A stretch of DNA of 33,442 nt from UBA5614 sp034678545 (GTDB lineage Bacteria > Cloacimonadota > Cloacimonadia > Cloacimonadales > Cloacimonadaceae), in assembly GCA_034678545.1 (NCBI GenBank), contig JAXDBS010000017.1, positions 1 to 33,442 of the forward strand, read 5' to 3'. The notes below the pieces were generated by a model. The model worked only from the letters and a program-made list of their open reading frames with translations, was not told the origin of the DNA and ran no database searches. Both the position numbers and the translations under genes were made by a program. Below are positions 8,914-15,624 of this stretch, piece by piece (the stretch's first letter is position 1; every line of letters begins with the position of its first letter).

Positions 8914-9332
8914 TTCAAATTGAGCGCGCTGCCCGGGTTCCCCGCTGGAGCCCTTTTTACCAACGCAAGCAATCAGTTTGCACACCAAGCTCCAGGGCAA
9001 AAAGGACTTCAGGTAAACGGTCTACCTGACGCACGGTCAGACAGGCTGTAAAAGCGGATTTGATCATCTGCGTGCCCGGCTGGGAAGAACTCGCCCACGA
9101 GCTGTAAAAAAGGCCGGAAACCCTCCGGCTCCGGCCCCTGTTTCAAAAAGCGGATCCCGCCTGCAGATGCCGCCCAGGCTTTTAACCCGAGCCTTCAATG
9201 CAGTTCCCCCTGAGGCGGGAATCCGGGACAGGCGCGTTCGCCAACGCCCCGTCCGAAGCCCTTGATTCCTTACAACCGGGAACCCTGGGTCAGTCAGGAA
9301 TCAGGGAATCCTGTCGCTAAACCGTTAATTCA
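8914..9332. other. Non-coding stretch upstream of psuG
   Basis: About 420 bases with no convincing ORF on either strand. It holds a terminator-like hairpin (9106-9136), a small inverted repeat CAGGTA / TACCTG (9010-9015 and 9023-9028), a pair TGGAGC / GCTCCA (8946-8951 and 8989-8994), and GATTCCT / AGGAATC (9264-9270 and 9297-9303). Together these could be the 3' region of the protease mRNA or a small structured RNA. I see no recognisable riboswitch or RNA family. Confidence 0.4.
9106..9136 (-). terminator. Rho-independent terminator downstream of the C39-like protease gene
   Basis: Read on the minus strand, GGCCGGA (9130-9136) pairs with TCCGGCC (9112-9118) and is followed at once by a run of six T (9106-9111). 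It lies about 200 bases after the stop of the protease gene, leaving a long 3' untranslated region. A shorter alternative stem using 9124-9129 is possible. Confidence 0.65.
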
Positions 9333-10751
9333 TCAATATGACACCGTCACCCGATAGAACCTCTGCGCCGCTGAAGTCGCCGTGGTGGTCCATTTGACCC
9401 GTCCGGACACGGTCTGGAGGGTGCCCTGGGAGGTCACGTTGACCGGCTGGGTATCGTCCGGGGTGTTCAGGGCGTAGACCTTGTAAGTCCCGTAGGGCTT
9501 GGCCTCCCAGGAGACGGTGATGGCGCTGCCCGAGCTGGAAATGGCCACGTTTTCGGGGGGCAGGGAGGTATCAATGCCGGTGTAATCCTGGCCGTCAAGG
9601 TTGGAGCTGACATTGCTGTAAGTGGCGTTTCCGGGCAGGAAAACGTGCCCCTGGCTGGCCGGCGTCACGCTTCCCGACCAGAGGGCGGGGACATTCAGGT
9701 CATACTGTCCGGCGGAATTCGTGACGGCGGAATAGCCGCTCCCGCCTGTGATGGTGACCCCCGCCAGGGGAGCCTGGCCGTCATCCACGACCACGCCGGA
9801 GATCGTGTATCCGGAAGGCGCGGCCAAGGTGATTACGCTCACGCCGGTGTGGGCGCGGCCGCTGTAGGAGCCGCCCCAGGCCATGGAGTGGAGGTTGTGG
9901 TCCCAGGTGTCGTGGATGTAGACGAGGCTGCCCGAGGTGTCGTATCCCACCCCCAGCATGGTGTGGCCCACCACGTGGATGAGGACGGGGATCCCCTGAT
10001 CGATAAAGGATTTGAACTGGCTGAAAGTGAAGCCGGCCGTAACGCCGTTGTAGCCGGCGATGCGCTGGTTGTAATTGGCCGTGACAGTGACGCCGCGTGA
10101 GGTGAAGAAGAGCTTGAGGCCATGGGTGCCGTCCCGTTTGCGGGGGGCGGTGGTTTCGCAGAGCATGTAATCGGAGAGGGGGGTTCCGTCCGTGGTGTAA
10201 TACAGGCGGGTGGAGCCGTCCGAATTGCTCCACCAGTCCTGGCTGGTGCCGGTGTAATCGGCGGTGCAGCCTCCGTAAGTCCCGGTCGGATTGGTGGTGC
10301 CGAAGGGATCGTTGCCGCTTTGGCCCATTCCCACCCAAAACCGGTCCACGTGGCCGGCTGTCGCCAATCCGTCATACCCGCTGTGGGTGGCGCTGAGAGG
10401 GCATTCGCCGTAGTCCCAGTCCGCATTAGTGAGCGGCATGAGGCCGCCGTTCATGGGTCCGGTGTAAACCTGGGTGTGGTTGTGCCTGTCCCAATAGCCC
10501 GCCAGCATGGCCGCCGAGGTGGCGTAACAGCCGTAACACCAGTCCAGGGCGGGGACGCCGCTCAGGATAACGGAAGAGCGGGTGGGGACGGCAACCGGGC
10601 CGCCGACCCTCTCCCCTTCCGGAATTCCGGGGATGACGTCTTCCTCCAAAATCCGCCCGCTGATGTCCTTACAGGTCTGAGTCAGGGCCTGGGCGTTCAG
10701 GGCGACGGCCGCAGCCAGGGCTAAAAGGACCAAGAAATAATTTCTGTACAT
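9333..10751 (-). CDS. Secreted C39-like cysteine peptidase with Ig-like and FN3 domains
   Basis: A 472-residue protein; ATG at 10751 preceded by AAAGGAG. Signal peptide at residues 1-20 (LVLLALAAAVALNA, then Gln). Residues about 60-310 form a papain-like peptidase domain of the C39-like type: WCYGCYATSAAMLAGYWD holds the probable nucleophile Cys75, HVVGHTMLGVGYD gives His263, and IHDTWD gives Asp281 or Asp284. Residues about 313-392 resemble a carboxypeptidase-regulatory-like Ig domain (TISGVVVDDGQAPLAGVTI). Residues about 397-472 are an FN3-like domain ending RFYRVTVSY, with no T9SS tail. Probably an extracellular protease or peptidase-fold hydrolase. Three leader-like repeats lie upstream and a terminator about 200 bases downstream, so it looks monocistronic. 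Confidence 0.85.
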   Translation of the reverse strand: MYRNYFLVLLALAAAVALNAQALTQTCKDISGRILEEDVIPGIPEGERVGGPVAVPTRSSVILSGVPALDWCYGCYATSAAMLAGYWDRHNHTQVYTGPMNGGLMPLTNADWDYGECPLSATHSGYDGLATAGHVDRFWVGMGQSGNDPFGTTNPTGTYGGCTADYTGTSQDWWSNSDGSTRLYYTTDGTPLSDYMLCETTAPRKRDGTHGLKLFFTSRGVTVTANYNQRIAGYNGVTAGFTFSQFKSFIDQGIPVLIHVVGHTMLGVGYDTSGSLVYIHDTWDHNLHSMAWGGSYSGRAHTGVSVITLAAPSGYTISGVVVDDGQAPLAGVTITGGSGYSAVTNSAGQYDLNVPALWSGSVTPASQGHVFLPGNATYSNVSSNLDGQDYTGIDTSLPPENVAISSSGSAITVSWEAKPYGTYKVYALNTPDDTQPVNVTSQGTLQTVSGRVKWTTTATSAAQRFYRVTVSY

Positions 10752-10790
10752 ACAAAACTCCTTTCATATGCAGAATTATTTCCCCCGTGA
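10749..10790 (-). repeat. Leader-like repeat copy A (adjacent to the protease start)
   Basis: On the minus strand it reads TCACGGGGGA, then an AT-rich stretch with ATTCTG, then AAAGGAG and the protease ATG followed by TAC. It is the 5' untranslated region of the protease gene and matches copies B and C upstream. Confidence 0.5.
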
Positions 10791-10847
10791 TGATTAAAAC
10801 GGATGAGCGCCATGCTTCTATCCTGCCGTGTCTGAACAGGCTGATGA

Positions 10848-10919
10848 TCAGGCGCCCGCTGATTGCGAAAAGCTTTCTAAGGTTTCTGTGGCATCTTTTC
10901 CGGGTTCATTTTCAAACAT
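10848..10919 (-). CDS. Possible 23-residue peptide ORF with a strong ribosome binding site
   Basis: ATG at 10919 is preceded by a perfect AGGAGG with 5 bases between, and the frame runs 23 codons to TGA (10848-10850). The peptide starts MFENEPGKDA and ends SFSQSAGA. It follows leader-like repeat copy B and lies about 100 bases upstream of the protease ATG. I recognise no family. It could be a leader peptide, the stump of a lost gene copy, or chance. The ribosome binding site is better than those of most genes in the window. Confidence 0.3.
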   Translation of the reverse strand: MFENEPGKDATETLESFSQSAGA

Positions 10920-10953
10920 ATAATCCTCCTATATGTTTCCAAATCCCCCGTGA
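10917..10953 (-). repeat. Leader-like repeat copy B
   Basis: On the minus strand: ATCACGGGGGAT, an AT-rich spacer, AGGAGG, then an ATG at 10919. It lies 163 bases from copy A, measured at the conserved G-run. A CTGACA lies 28 bases before its CGGGGG. Confidence 0.5.
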
Positions 10954-11074
10954 TTTTTTTGGTTTGAGATTGATCCGATGTCAGGGCCGGGGCAAGGCAA
11001 AAAGAACCAACCGGGAGGTGATCCGGATGATTGCGATGCTAACCCGGCGGGGCCGGCAAGGGATACATTCCGTA

Positions 11075-11116
11075 CATAAATACTTTTCAAAGATCAGAAT
11101 ATTATCCCCCGTTGAT
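11075..11116 (-). repeat. Leader-like repeat copy C
   Basis: On the minus strand: ATCAACGGGGGATAATATTC, an AT-rich spacer, then ATGTACGG at 11077. It is closest to copy A, sharing the G-run, ATTCTG and ATGTAC in the same order. The frame from this ATG stops after 12 codons. It lies 161 bases from copy B. A TTGACA lies 30 bases before its CGGGGG, much like copy B. Confidence 0.5.
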
Positions 11117-11243
11117 TTTGATTTTATACGGCCAAAAATCCTGTCAAGTAAAATCTTTGGCTTGGCTGACTTTTCTCCGGAATAACAGGTGTAACTGATT
11201 GATTATCAAGACATTGGCTTTTTGAAAAAAAGCGGCCTTCCGT

Positions 11244-11672
11244 TTATCTCATCCTGCGCCTGATCCTCCTGATGTGGAAGCGCGGGCCGGTCAGGACCAG
11301 TTCGCTTTCCTTCAGGATGGCGGAGATGTTGCCCGCCGCTTTTCCGGCGTAGATATTGGGGGTGAAGGTAATGACGTTGTTCGTGTTGTTGTGGATATGG
11401 TAACCCAAAGGCGCCATCTCCAGGACCAGCTTTTCCAGGACTGGCGTGCCCTCCGCCGGTTTGAAGCGCACCATGTCCACCCGGTAAAACCAGCCCATCG
11501 AAAAACCGTAAATCAGGCCCAGGTAAAGGCTCGGCATCAGGCTGTTGAGCAGCGCCTGCTTGACCGTGTAGTCCTCCACATAGATCCAGATGAGACCGAT
11601 GATGACCAGGAAAGGCGGCCAGGCCATGAGCCCGATCATCAGCGAAACGCCCAGGTAACCCCGCAGTTTCAT
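11244..11672 (-). CDS. Small membrane protein of unknown function
   Basis: 142 residues from the ATG at 11672, chosen because GGAGG lies 5 bases before it; an in-frame ATG six codons earlier (11690) has no such site. Two hydrophobic segments (residues about 7-33 and 42-63) would anchor it in the inner membrane. The last 60-70 residues are soluble and end in a very basic tail (IRRIRRRMR). No family recognised. It begins 25 bases after the stop of the sorting-tail protein upstream and closes the three-gene operon with that gene and the beta-barrel gene. A T-run follows its stop, but the preceding stem is only 3 bp, so termination is unclear. Confidence 0.75.
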   Translation of the reverse strand: MKLRGYLGVSLMIGLMAWPPFLVIIGLIWIYVEDYTVKQALLNSLMPSLYLGLIYGFSMGWFYRVDMVRFKPAEGTPVLEKLVLEMAPLGYHIHNNTNNVITFTPNIYAGKAAGNISAILKESELVLTGPRFHIRRIRRRMR

Positions 11673-11697
11673 CACGTCCTCCGTAATCAAGGATGTT

Positions 11698-13161
11698 TTA
11701 TTTTAGAATTATCAGCTTGCTGGTTTGGGAACGGGAACCCGATTCCACCCGGATGAAATAGATCCCCTCCGCCTGTCTGGAGGCCAGCTCCCGCAAGTCC
11801 AGGCAAGCTTTGCCATCCGCGTTCTGCAGCGTCCGTTCCAGCAGTTTCTGTCCCTTCAGGTTGAACAACGCCGCCTGCGCGGAGGCGACGCTTCTGTCCA
11901 TTTCGAGATAAATCCGGTCCCGGGCGGGATTGGGATAGTGCCTGAGGACCAGGGGGGCAGGGCAGCCGTCGTTGTGTTCATCCTGAATGAAGGTGTTCGC
12001 CAGCGTTACCTCCGTCCAGACGATGTCGTCGGCTGAAAAGCGCAGGACCGCTTCGTTCCAGTTTCCAATAGTAATTGGATTGACCTCTGCAACATAATGC
12101 ACCGCCGAGTTGAAATCGGGAAAGGAATCCGGCGTTGGAGCCAAATCGAACGTATGAGTCTGGTCTATGATCACCTGCGCGGTCAGCGTCAGGTAGTGCT
12201 CCGGGCTTTGATAATCGGCGCTGAACTCCAGGTTCCAATCGGGCAGGTAAATCACCTGGGCGCCCGTGATGACGGGAGCGCCGGCAGGCTGCTGCGGAAC
12301 GGGAATCGGGACATCCAGGAAATTGAATCCCTCGGACAGGTCCGCCACCATCGTCCCGCTCACAAGAGAAATTTTATTGGTCATGAACTGGCAGCCGATC
12401 AGCGGATCGTCCGCATCGAACCAGGCGCTGAACTGCGGGTCCGCCAGCAGGTCCGCCTTGTTGCAGGAAAGGATGAGGCAGTTCTGGGCGGGCAGTATCT
12501 GGATCCCGATTTCACCGATCAGCTCGAGGTCGGTCACCGAGGTCCCTTCGATCCTGTAGAGGCCGGGTTCTATGATGCCGCCGACGTCCACCGTGTACAT
12601 CAGCCCCCAGACCGTCGGCAGAGGATCGTCGGCAGTAGCGGGGTCGATCAGGGCGGCCATGTAGGAATAGAAATAATAGTCCGAATTGACCGGAAAGCCG
12701 CCCCCGTTGTTGACGATTGCGAAATACATTTTGTCAGGGCCGGTTGCTATATGCGTTTCCAGAATATCCAGATGGGTTTCCGTAAAAGTGATGTCCCCCG
12801 CTGGATCTGGAAAGGCCGGGGTCAGGTCGGCCAGGGAGGGCGGCGCGGCCTGGTCGTAATGGATGGGGATGATCACATTGGAGGAATCATTATACTGGCG
12901 GAACCCTATGTAGGGGGGGGAGGGATCCAAAGTGGTGCACTGGTAGTTGCCGAAGCCGTCGTTCACCGGCAGCATGGAGGGCGAGTAATATTGCCCGCCG
13001 TTCCGCAGCAGCAGATAAGGGACGCTCTGGGTGGCGGCTATCCTGACCGCCCTCTGCCCGAGATTTCCCGCCCCGCTGAAATAGACGTGATGCCAGTCCA
13101 GAGCGGCTCTCAGGCTCAGGATCGAGGCCAGGATTAGCAAAATCGTCATTGCTCTTTTCAT
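11698..13161 (-). CDS. Secreted protein with T9SS type A sorting tail
   Basis: 487 residues from the ATG at 13161, set by AGGGAGA just upstream and by a clear signal peptide (MKRAMTILLILASILSLRAA). A much longer open frame upstream would overlap the beta-barrel gene and has no signal sequence. The middle part (residues about 20-400) is beta-rich and unlike any family I can name. Residues about 410-487 form a T9SS type A sorting domain: HYPNPARDRIYLEM, ALFNLKGQKLLE, then EGIYFIRVESG and a final KLIILK. Expected to cross the outer membrane through a type IX-like system. The upstream beta-barrel gene stops 2 bases before its ATG, so the two are translationally coupled. Confidence 0.85.
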   Translation of the reverse strand: MKRAMTILLILASILSLRAALDWHHVYFSGAGNLGQRAVRIAATQSVPYLLLRNGGQYYSPSMLPVNDGFGNYQCTTLDPSPPYIGFRQYNDSSNVIIPIHYDQAAPPSLADLTPAFPDPAGDITFTETHLDILETHIATGPDKMYFAIVNNGGGFPVNSDYYFYSYMAALIDPATADDPLPTVWGLMYTVDVGGIIEPGLYRIEGTSVTDLELIGEIGIQILPAQNCLILSCNKADLLADPQFSAWFDADDPLIGCQFMTNKISLVSGTMVADLSEGFNFLDVPIPVPQQPAGAPVITGAQVIYLPDWNLEFSADYQSPEHYLTLTAQVIIDQTHTFDLAPTPDSFPDFNSAVHYVAEVNPITIGNWNEAVLRFSADDIVWTEVTLANTFIQDEHNDGCPAPLVLRHYPNPARDRIYLEMDRSVASAQAALFNLKGQKLLERTLQNADGKACLDLRELASRQAEGIYFIRVESGSRSQTSKLIILK

Positions 13162-13163
13162 GA

Positions 13164-13910
13164 TTATCTCCCTTTGCTCTTTTGCCAGAGAGGCGTGCTC
13201 AGGTACAGACAGTAGCTTTGGTTGCGCAGTTCGACCGGCTCCGCGCCGCCCGCCTCGAAGGTGGGCAGGCTCAGGTAATCCCAGCCGATGGTGAAGCGGT
13301 AACCCAGAGTGACGGGCCTGCTCCACATCCGGAAATCGATCTCCCCGCCGTAGATCAGGCTGAAGTCGAACTGGTTCACTTCGGACAGGTCGGATTCGTC
13401 CCTGATGTGAAAGTTGGTGAAGCTGTCCTCGTCGGGGAAGTACACGAGCCCCTCCAGTTCGTAGCGGCCGTTGGTCTTGAGCGACATGGCGACCCCGGCG
13501 TTGGCGGCCAGGCTGAACTTCTCCCCCTTCAGCGCCGTGAATTTGAACAGCAGGGGGAATTCCGCATAGCCCAGATGGTAATAGACATTCACCTTGGCCG
13601 GCTTCAGAAGAGGCTCGCCGCCGATCTCATTGACGCTGATGCGCTCCCGCGAACCCCGGGTCACATAGTTGAATTCATAGCGGAAAGCCATGCTTTCCGT
13701 GATTGGCAGTTCCACTGCCATCCCGCTGCTGAAGCCGTGATGGAAGCCTGTCTCGACTCCGTAGCCGGCCGCCTGTTCCTTGTTGCCGTAATGCTGGGCC
13801 AGGTTGTAGCCAACGCTGGCGGAGACTTTCAGGCCGGTGAATTCCACGCCCCAGAGCTCTGCCGCGCCCATGCCGGCCAGCAACAGCAAGGTCAAAAACG
13901 TTTTATACAA
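13164..13910 (-). CDS. Outer-membrane beta-barrel protein
   Basis: 248 residues from the TTG at 13910, chosen because it opens directly into a signal peptide (YKTFLTLLLLAGMGAAELWG), has AGAGG upstream and fits a promoter starting transcription near 13945. An earlier in-frame TTG at 13943 would put the start on the first bases of the mRNA. The mature part has alternating-residue beta strands with aromatic ends (for example YEFNYVTRGSR, FSLIYGGEIDFRMW, VTLGYRFTIGWDYL), as in the PorT-like or OmpA-like outer-membrane barrel families. First gene of an operon with a sorting-tail protein and a small membrane protein. A role in secretion or anchoring of the next gene product is plausible but unproven. 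Confidence 0.75.
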   Translation of the reverse strand: MYKTFLTLLLLAGMGAAELWGVEFTGLKVSASVGYNLAQHYGNKEQAAGYGVETGFHHGFSSGMAVELPITESMAFRYEFNYVTRGSRERISVNEIGGEPLLKPAKVNVYYHLGYAEFPLLFKFTALKGEKFSLAANAGVAMSLKTNGRYELEGLVYFPDEDSFTNFHIRDESDLSEVNQFDFSLIYGGEIDFRMWSRPVTLGYRFTIGWDYLSLPTFEAGGAEPVELRNQSYCLYLSTPLWQKSKGR

Positions 13911-13951
13911 CTTATCGGTTTCCTCTTTACCGCCAAATATCAACGCCGGAA

Positions 13952-13981
13952 TTTATCCCTGACCCGTCCGATATTTGTCAA
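13952..13981 (-). promoter_or_regulatory. Promoter of the beta-barrel / sorting-tail operon
   Basis: Minus strand TTGACA (13976-13981), 18-base spacer, GATAAA (13952-13957). The predicted start near 13945 leaves a leader of about 35 bases to the TTG at 13910, which supports that start codon. Confidence 0.5.
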
Positions 13982-14133
13982 TGAAAATAGAACCTGCCAC
14001 TCTTTTTTTGTGATAGCCATCGCCAAGCTGAATAGCCCTGAACGAGAAACTGCATGACAGTCTGCTTTGCTTACGGCAGCAGAATAATGATCCGATGCAA
14101 TCAGGAAACGCGCGGAACCGGAGAAGGATGAGC

Positions 14134-14943
14134 ATGAACGAAAAGGATTATCTGAATTCCAACCGTGACCTTTGGGAAAAAATGACCGCCGTCAACGTCC
14201 GTTCACGCATGTATGACGTGGAGGGATTCAAGGCCGGCAGGTCCTCCCTGAAAAGCCTCGAGCTGAACGAACTGGGAAATGTGCGCGGCAAATCCCTGCT
14301 GCACCTGCAATGCCATTTCGGGCTGGATACCCTGTCCTGGGCCAGGCTGGGAGCGGAGGTGACCGGCGCGGATTTCTCCCCCGCCGCCATCGCGACCGCC
14401 AGGCAGCTGGCCAAGGAGACCGGCCTCCAGGCCGAATTCATCAACTGTGATCTGTATGACCTGCCCAGTCACCTGGCCGGCGAGTTTGACATTGTGTTCA
14501 CCTCCTACGGCGTGCTCTGCTGGCTGCCTGACCTGCAGAGGTGGGGACGTGTCATCGCGCATTTCCTGAAGCCCGGCGGCTGTTTTTACATGGCCGAGAT
14601 GCACCCCGCGCTCGGCATCTTTGACAACGAGATTTCCGAGCCCCGCCTGGACGCGCGGTTTTCCTATTTCCATGTCGGGGAGCCGGTGCGGTTCACGACT
14701 GACGGCTCCTATGCCGACGGGGACAAGTTTGAGCCGCACCCTTCCTATGAATGGGCCCACAGCCTGGCCGACGTCGTCACCGCCCTCTTGGACAACGGCC
14801 TGACCCTCGATTTTCTGCACGAGTTCCCTTATTGCGTGTACGCCCATTTCCCCTTCCTGGAAAGAGGGGAGGACGGCTGGTATTATCTGCCCAAGCATCT
14901 GCCTTCCCTGCCCCTGACCTTCTCCGTCAAGGCAACAAAATAA
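14134..14943 (+). CDS. Class I SAM-dependent methyltransferase
   Basis: 269 residues from the ATG at 14134 (GGAGAAGG upstream); an ATG two codons earlier at 14128 is also possible. Residues about 50-150 are a Rossmann methyltransferase of the Methyltransf_11/UbiE-like type: LLHLQCHFGLDTLSWARLG is the SAM-binding motif I, VTGADFSPAAIATAR carries the acidic end of strand 2, and FDIVFTSYGVLCWLPDL is motif post-I / II. The C-terminal half (for example FSYFHVGEPVRF and SYEWAHSLADV) resembles small-molecule methyltransferases of unknown substrate seen in Firmicutes and Bacteroidota. It stands alone between a divergent operon and a palindromic repeat. The substrate cannot be inferred. Confidence 0.85.
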   Translation: MNEKDYLNSNRDLWEKMTAVNVRSRMYDVEGFKAGRSSLKSLELNELGNVRGKSLLHLQCHFGLDTLSWARLGAEVTGADFSPAAIATARQLAKETGLQAEFINCDLYDLPSHLAGEFDIVFTSYGVLCWLPDLQRWGRVIAHFLKPGGCFYMAEMHPALGIFDNEISEPRLDARFSYFHVGEPVRFTTDGSYADGDKFEPHPSYEWAHSLADVVTALLDNGLTLDFLHEFPYCVYAHFPFLERGEDGWYYLPKHLPSLPLTFSVKATK

Positions 14944-15040
14944 ACCTCCCGCGGTAAATCTTCACAACCTGTCCGGGGCTTTTTCCGGCGGGCTTTATCC
15001 ACTTTATCACCTTTGATTTTTGTAACCCGCTCCTGTTAGC

Positions 15041-15098
15041 ACTACGGACCCATTACGGACCCATTACGGACCAGGTCCGTATTGGGTAAGTAATGCCA
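15041..15098. repeat. Interspersed palindromic repeat, copy 1 (degenerate)
   Basis: Three tandem copies of an 11-base unit close to TTACGGACCCA run from 15041 to 15073, followed by an inverted copy (TCCGTATTGGG at 15076-15086) and the tail GTAAGTAATGCCAGCA. The same unit in perfect palindromic form occurs at 29062-29106. It lies in the 236-base gap between the methyltransferase and the small unknown gene. A REP-like or MITE-like element is likely; function unknown. Confidence 0.7.
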
Positions 15099-15138
15099 GC
15101 AGGGGCGAAGCAGGGAAGAATGGATTTTTTCTTGACTG

Positions 15139-15165
15139 ATATCAATCCAATAACTCATTTGATAT
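15139..15165 (+). promoter_or_regulatory. Operator-like inverted repeat upstream of the small unknown gene
   Basis: ATATCAA (15139-15145) and TTGATAT (15159-15165) form a 7-base inverted repeat with a 13-base spacer. TTGACT lies just upstream at 15132-15137 and could be a -35 box, in which case the repeat would cover the promoter. No clear -10 box was found. Confidence 0.35.
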
Positions 15166-15179
15166 GAAAGGGGGAACGC

Positions 15180-15575
15180 ATGGCACACAGCAGACAGGTC
15201 GTCACATCCTACGCCGAGGCAAAGGACAACGCACTCCGCTTCCGGGATTACCTTGTTAACAATGAAGCGCTGCAGCACAAGCTGAGCCAGTATGCGCACT
15301 GGTATTTCTTTGAGGAAAAAGGGGTCTTCGCGCCCAGCAAATTCATCGGCTACAAGAACAACACCTACCGCTCGGAAGCCGCGCACGAAGGGGACGGACG
15401 CGAGACGGAACGAGCCCTGGCGCGCTTTTTCCGCAAGGTCGTACCCTCCGATGTCCAGCCTGATATCTTTGTCAACGACCTCTACGCCAGGCTGGATGCC
15501 CTGCTTGCAAAATACGGGAAAAAACCAAAAAAGACCGCGGTGATCCACATCCGCCGGGAAAAAGTCAGGAAATAA
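15180..15575 (+). CDS. Small cytoplasmic protein of unknown function
   Basis: 131 residues; ATG at 15180 with AAAGGGGGA just upstream, so translation should be strong. No signal peptide or membrane segment. The segment HWYFFEEKGVFAPSKFIGYK followed by DGRETERALARFF resembles a short domain I associate with the N-terminal part of some HNH-type or modification-dependent nucleases, but no nuclease motif is present here, so this is only a hint. The C-terminal 30 residues are very basic (KKPKK, RREKVRK), which may mean nucleic-acid binding. It lies just after a palindromic repeat and an operator-like inverted repeat, and 10 to 49 bases before the radical SAM gene (depending on its start), probably in the same transcript. 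Confidence 0.7.
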   Translation: MAHSRQVVTSYAEAKDNALRFRDYLVNNEALQHKLSQYAHWYFFEEKGVFAPSKFIGYKNNTYRSEAAHEGDGRETERALARFFRKVVPSDVQPDIFVNDLYARLDALLAKYGKKPKKTAVIHIRREKVRK

Positions 15576-15624
15576 AGGCCGCACCATCAGCACCACGTTC
15601 CCCACCGACCGCTTTCTGCACCGG

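Larger units (their letters stand above)
10752..11243. other. Non-coding stretch upstream of the protease gene, with repeated leader units
   Basis: About 490 bases between two minus-strand genes. It contains three leader-like repeats (entered separately) and a possible 23-residue ORF. A 132-residue plus-strand frame (10787-11185) has no recognisable domain and a composition that does not look coding. No classic -10 box at good spacing could be fixed for the protease gene, although TTGACA occurs on the minus strand just upstream of the third leader unit. Confidence 0.45.

Noticed and set aside
10787..11185. 132-residue plus-strand frame upstream of the protease gene
   Set aside because: No ribosome binding site, no recognisable domain and a composition unlike the real genes; the repeated leader units on the other strand explain the conserved sequence.
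11216..11233. Terminator after the small membrane protein gene
   Set aside because: There is a T-run after the stop on the minus strand, but the stems are only 3 bp or purely A-T, so I do not call it.
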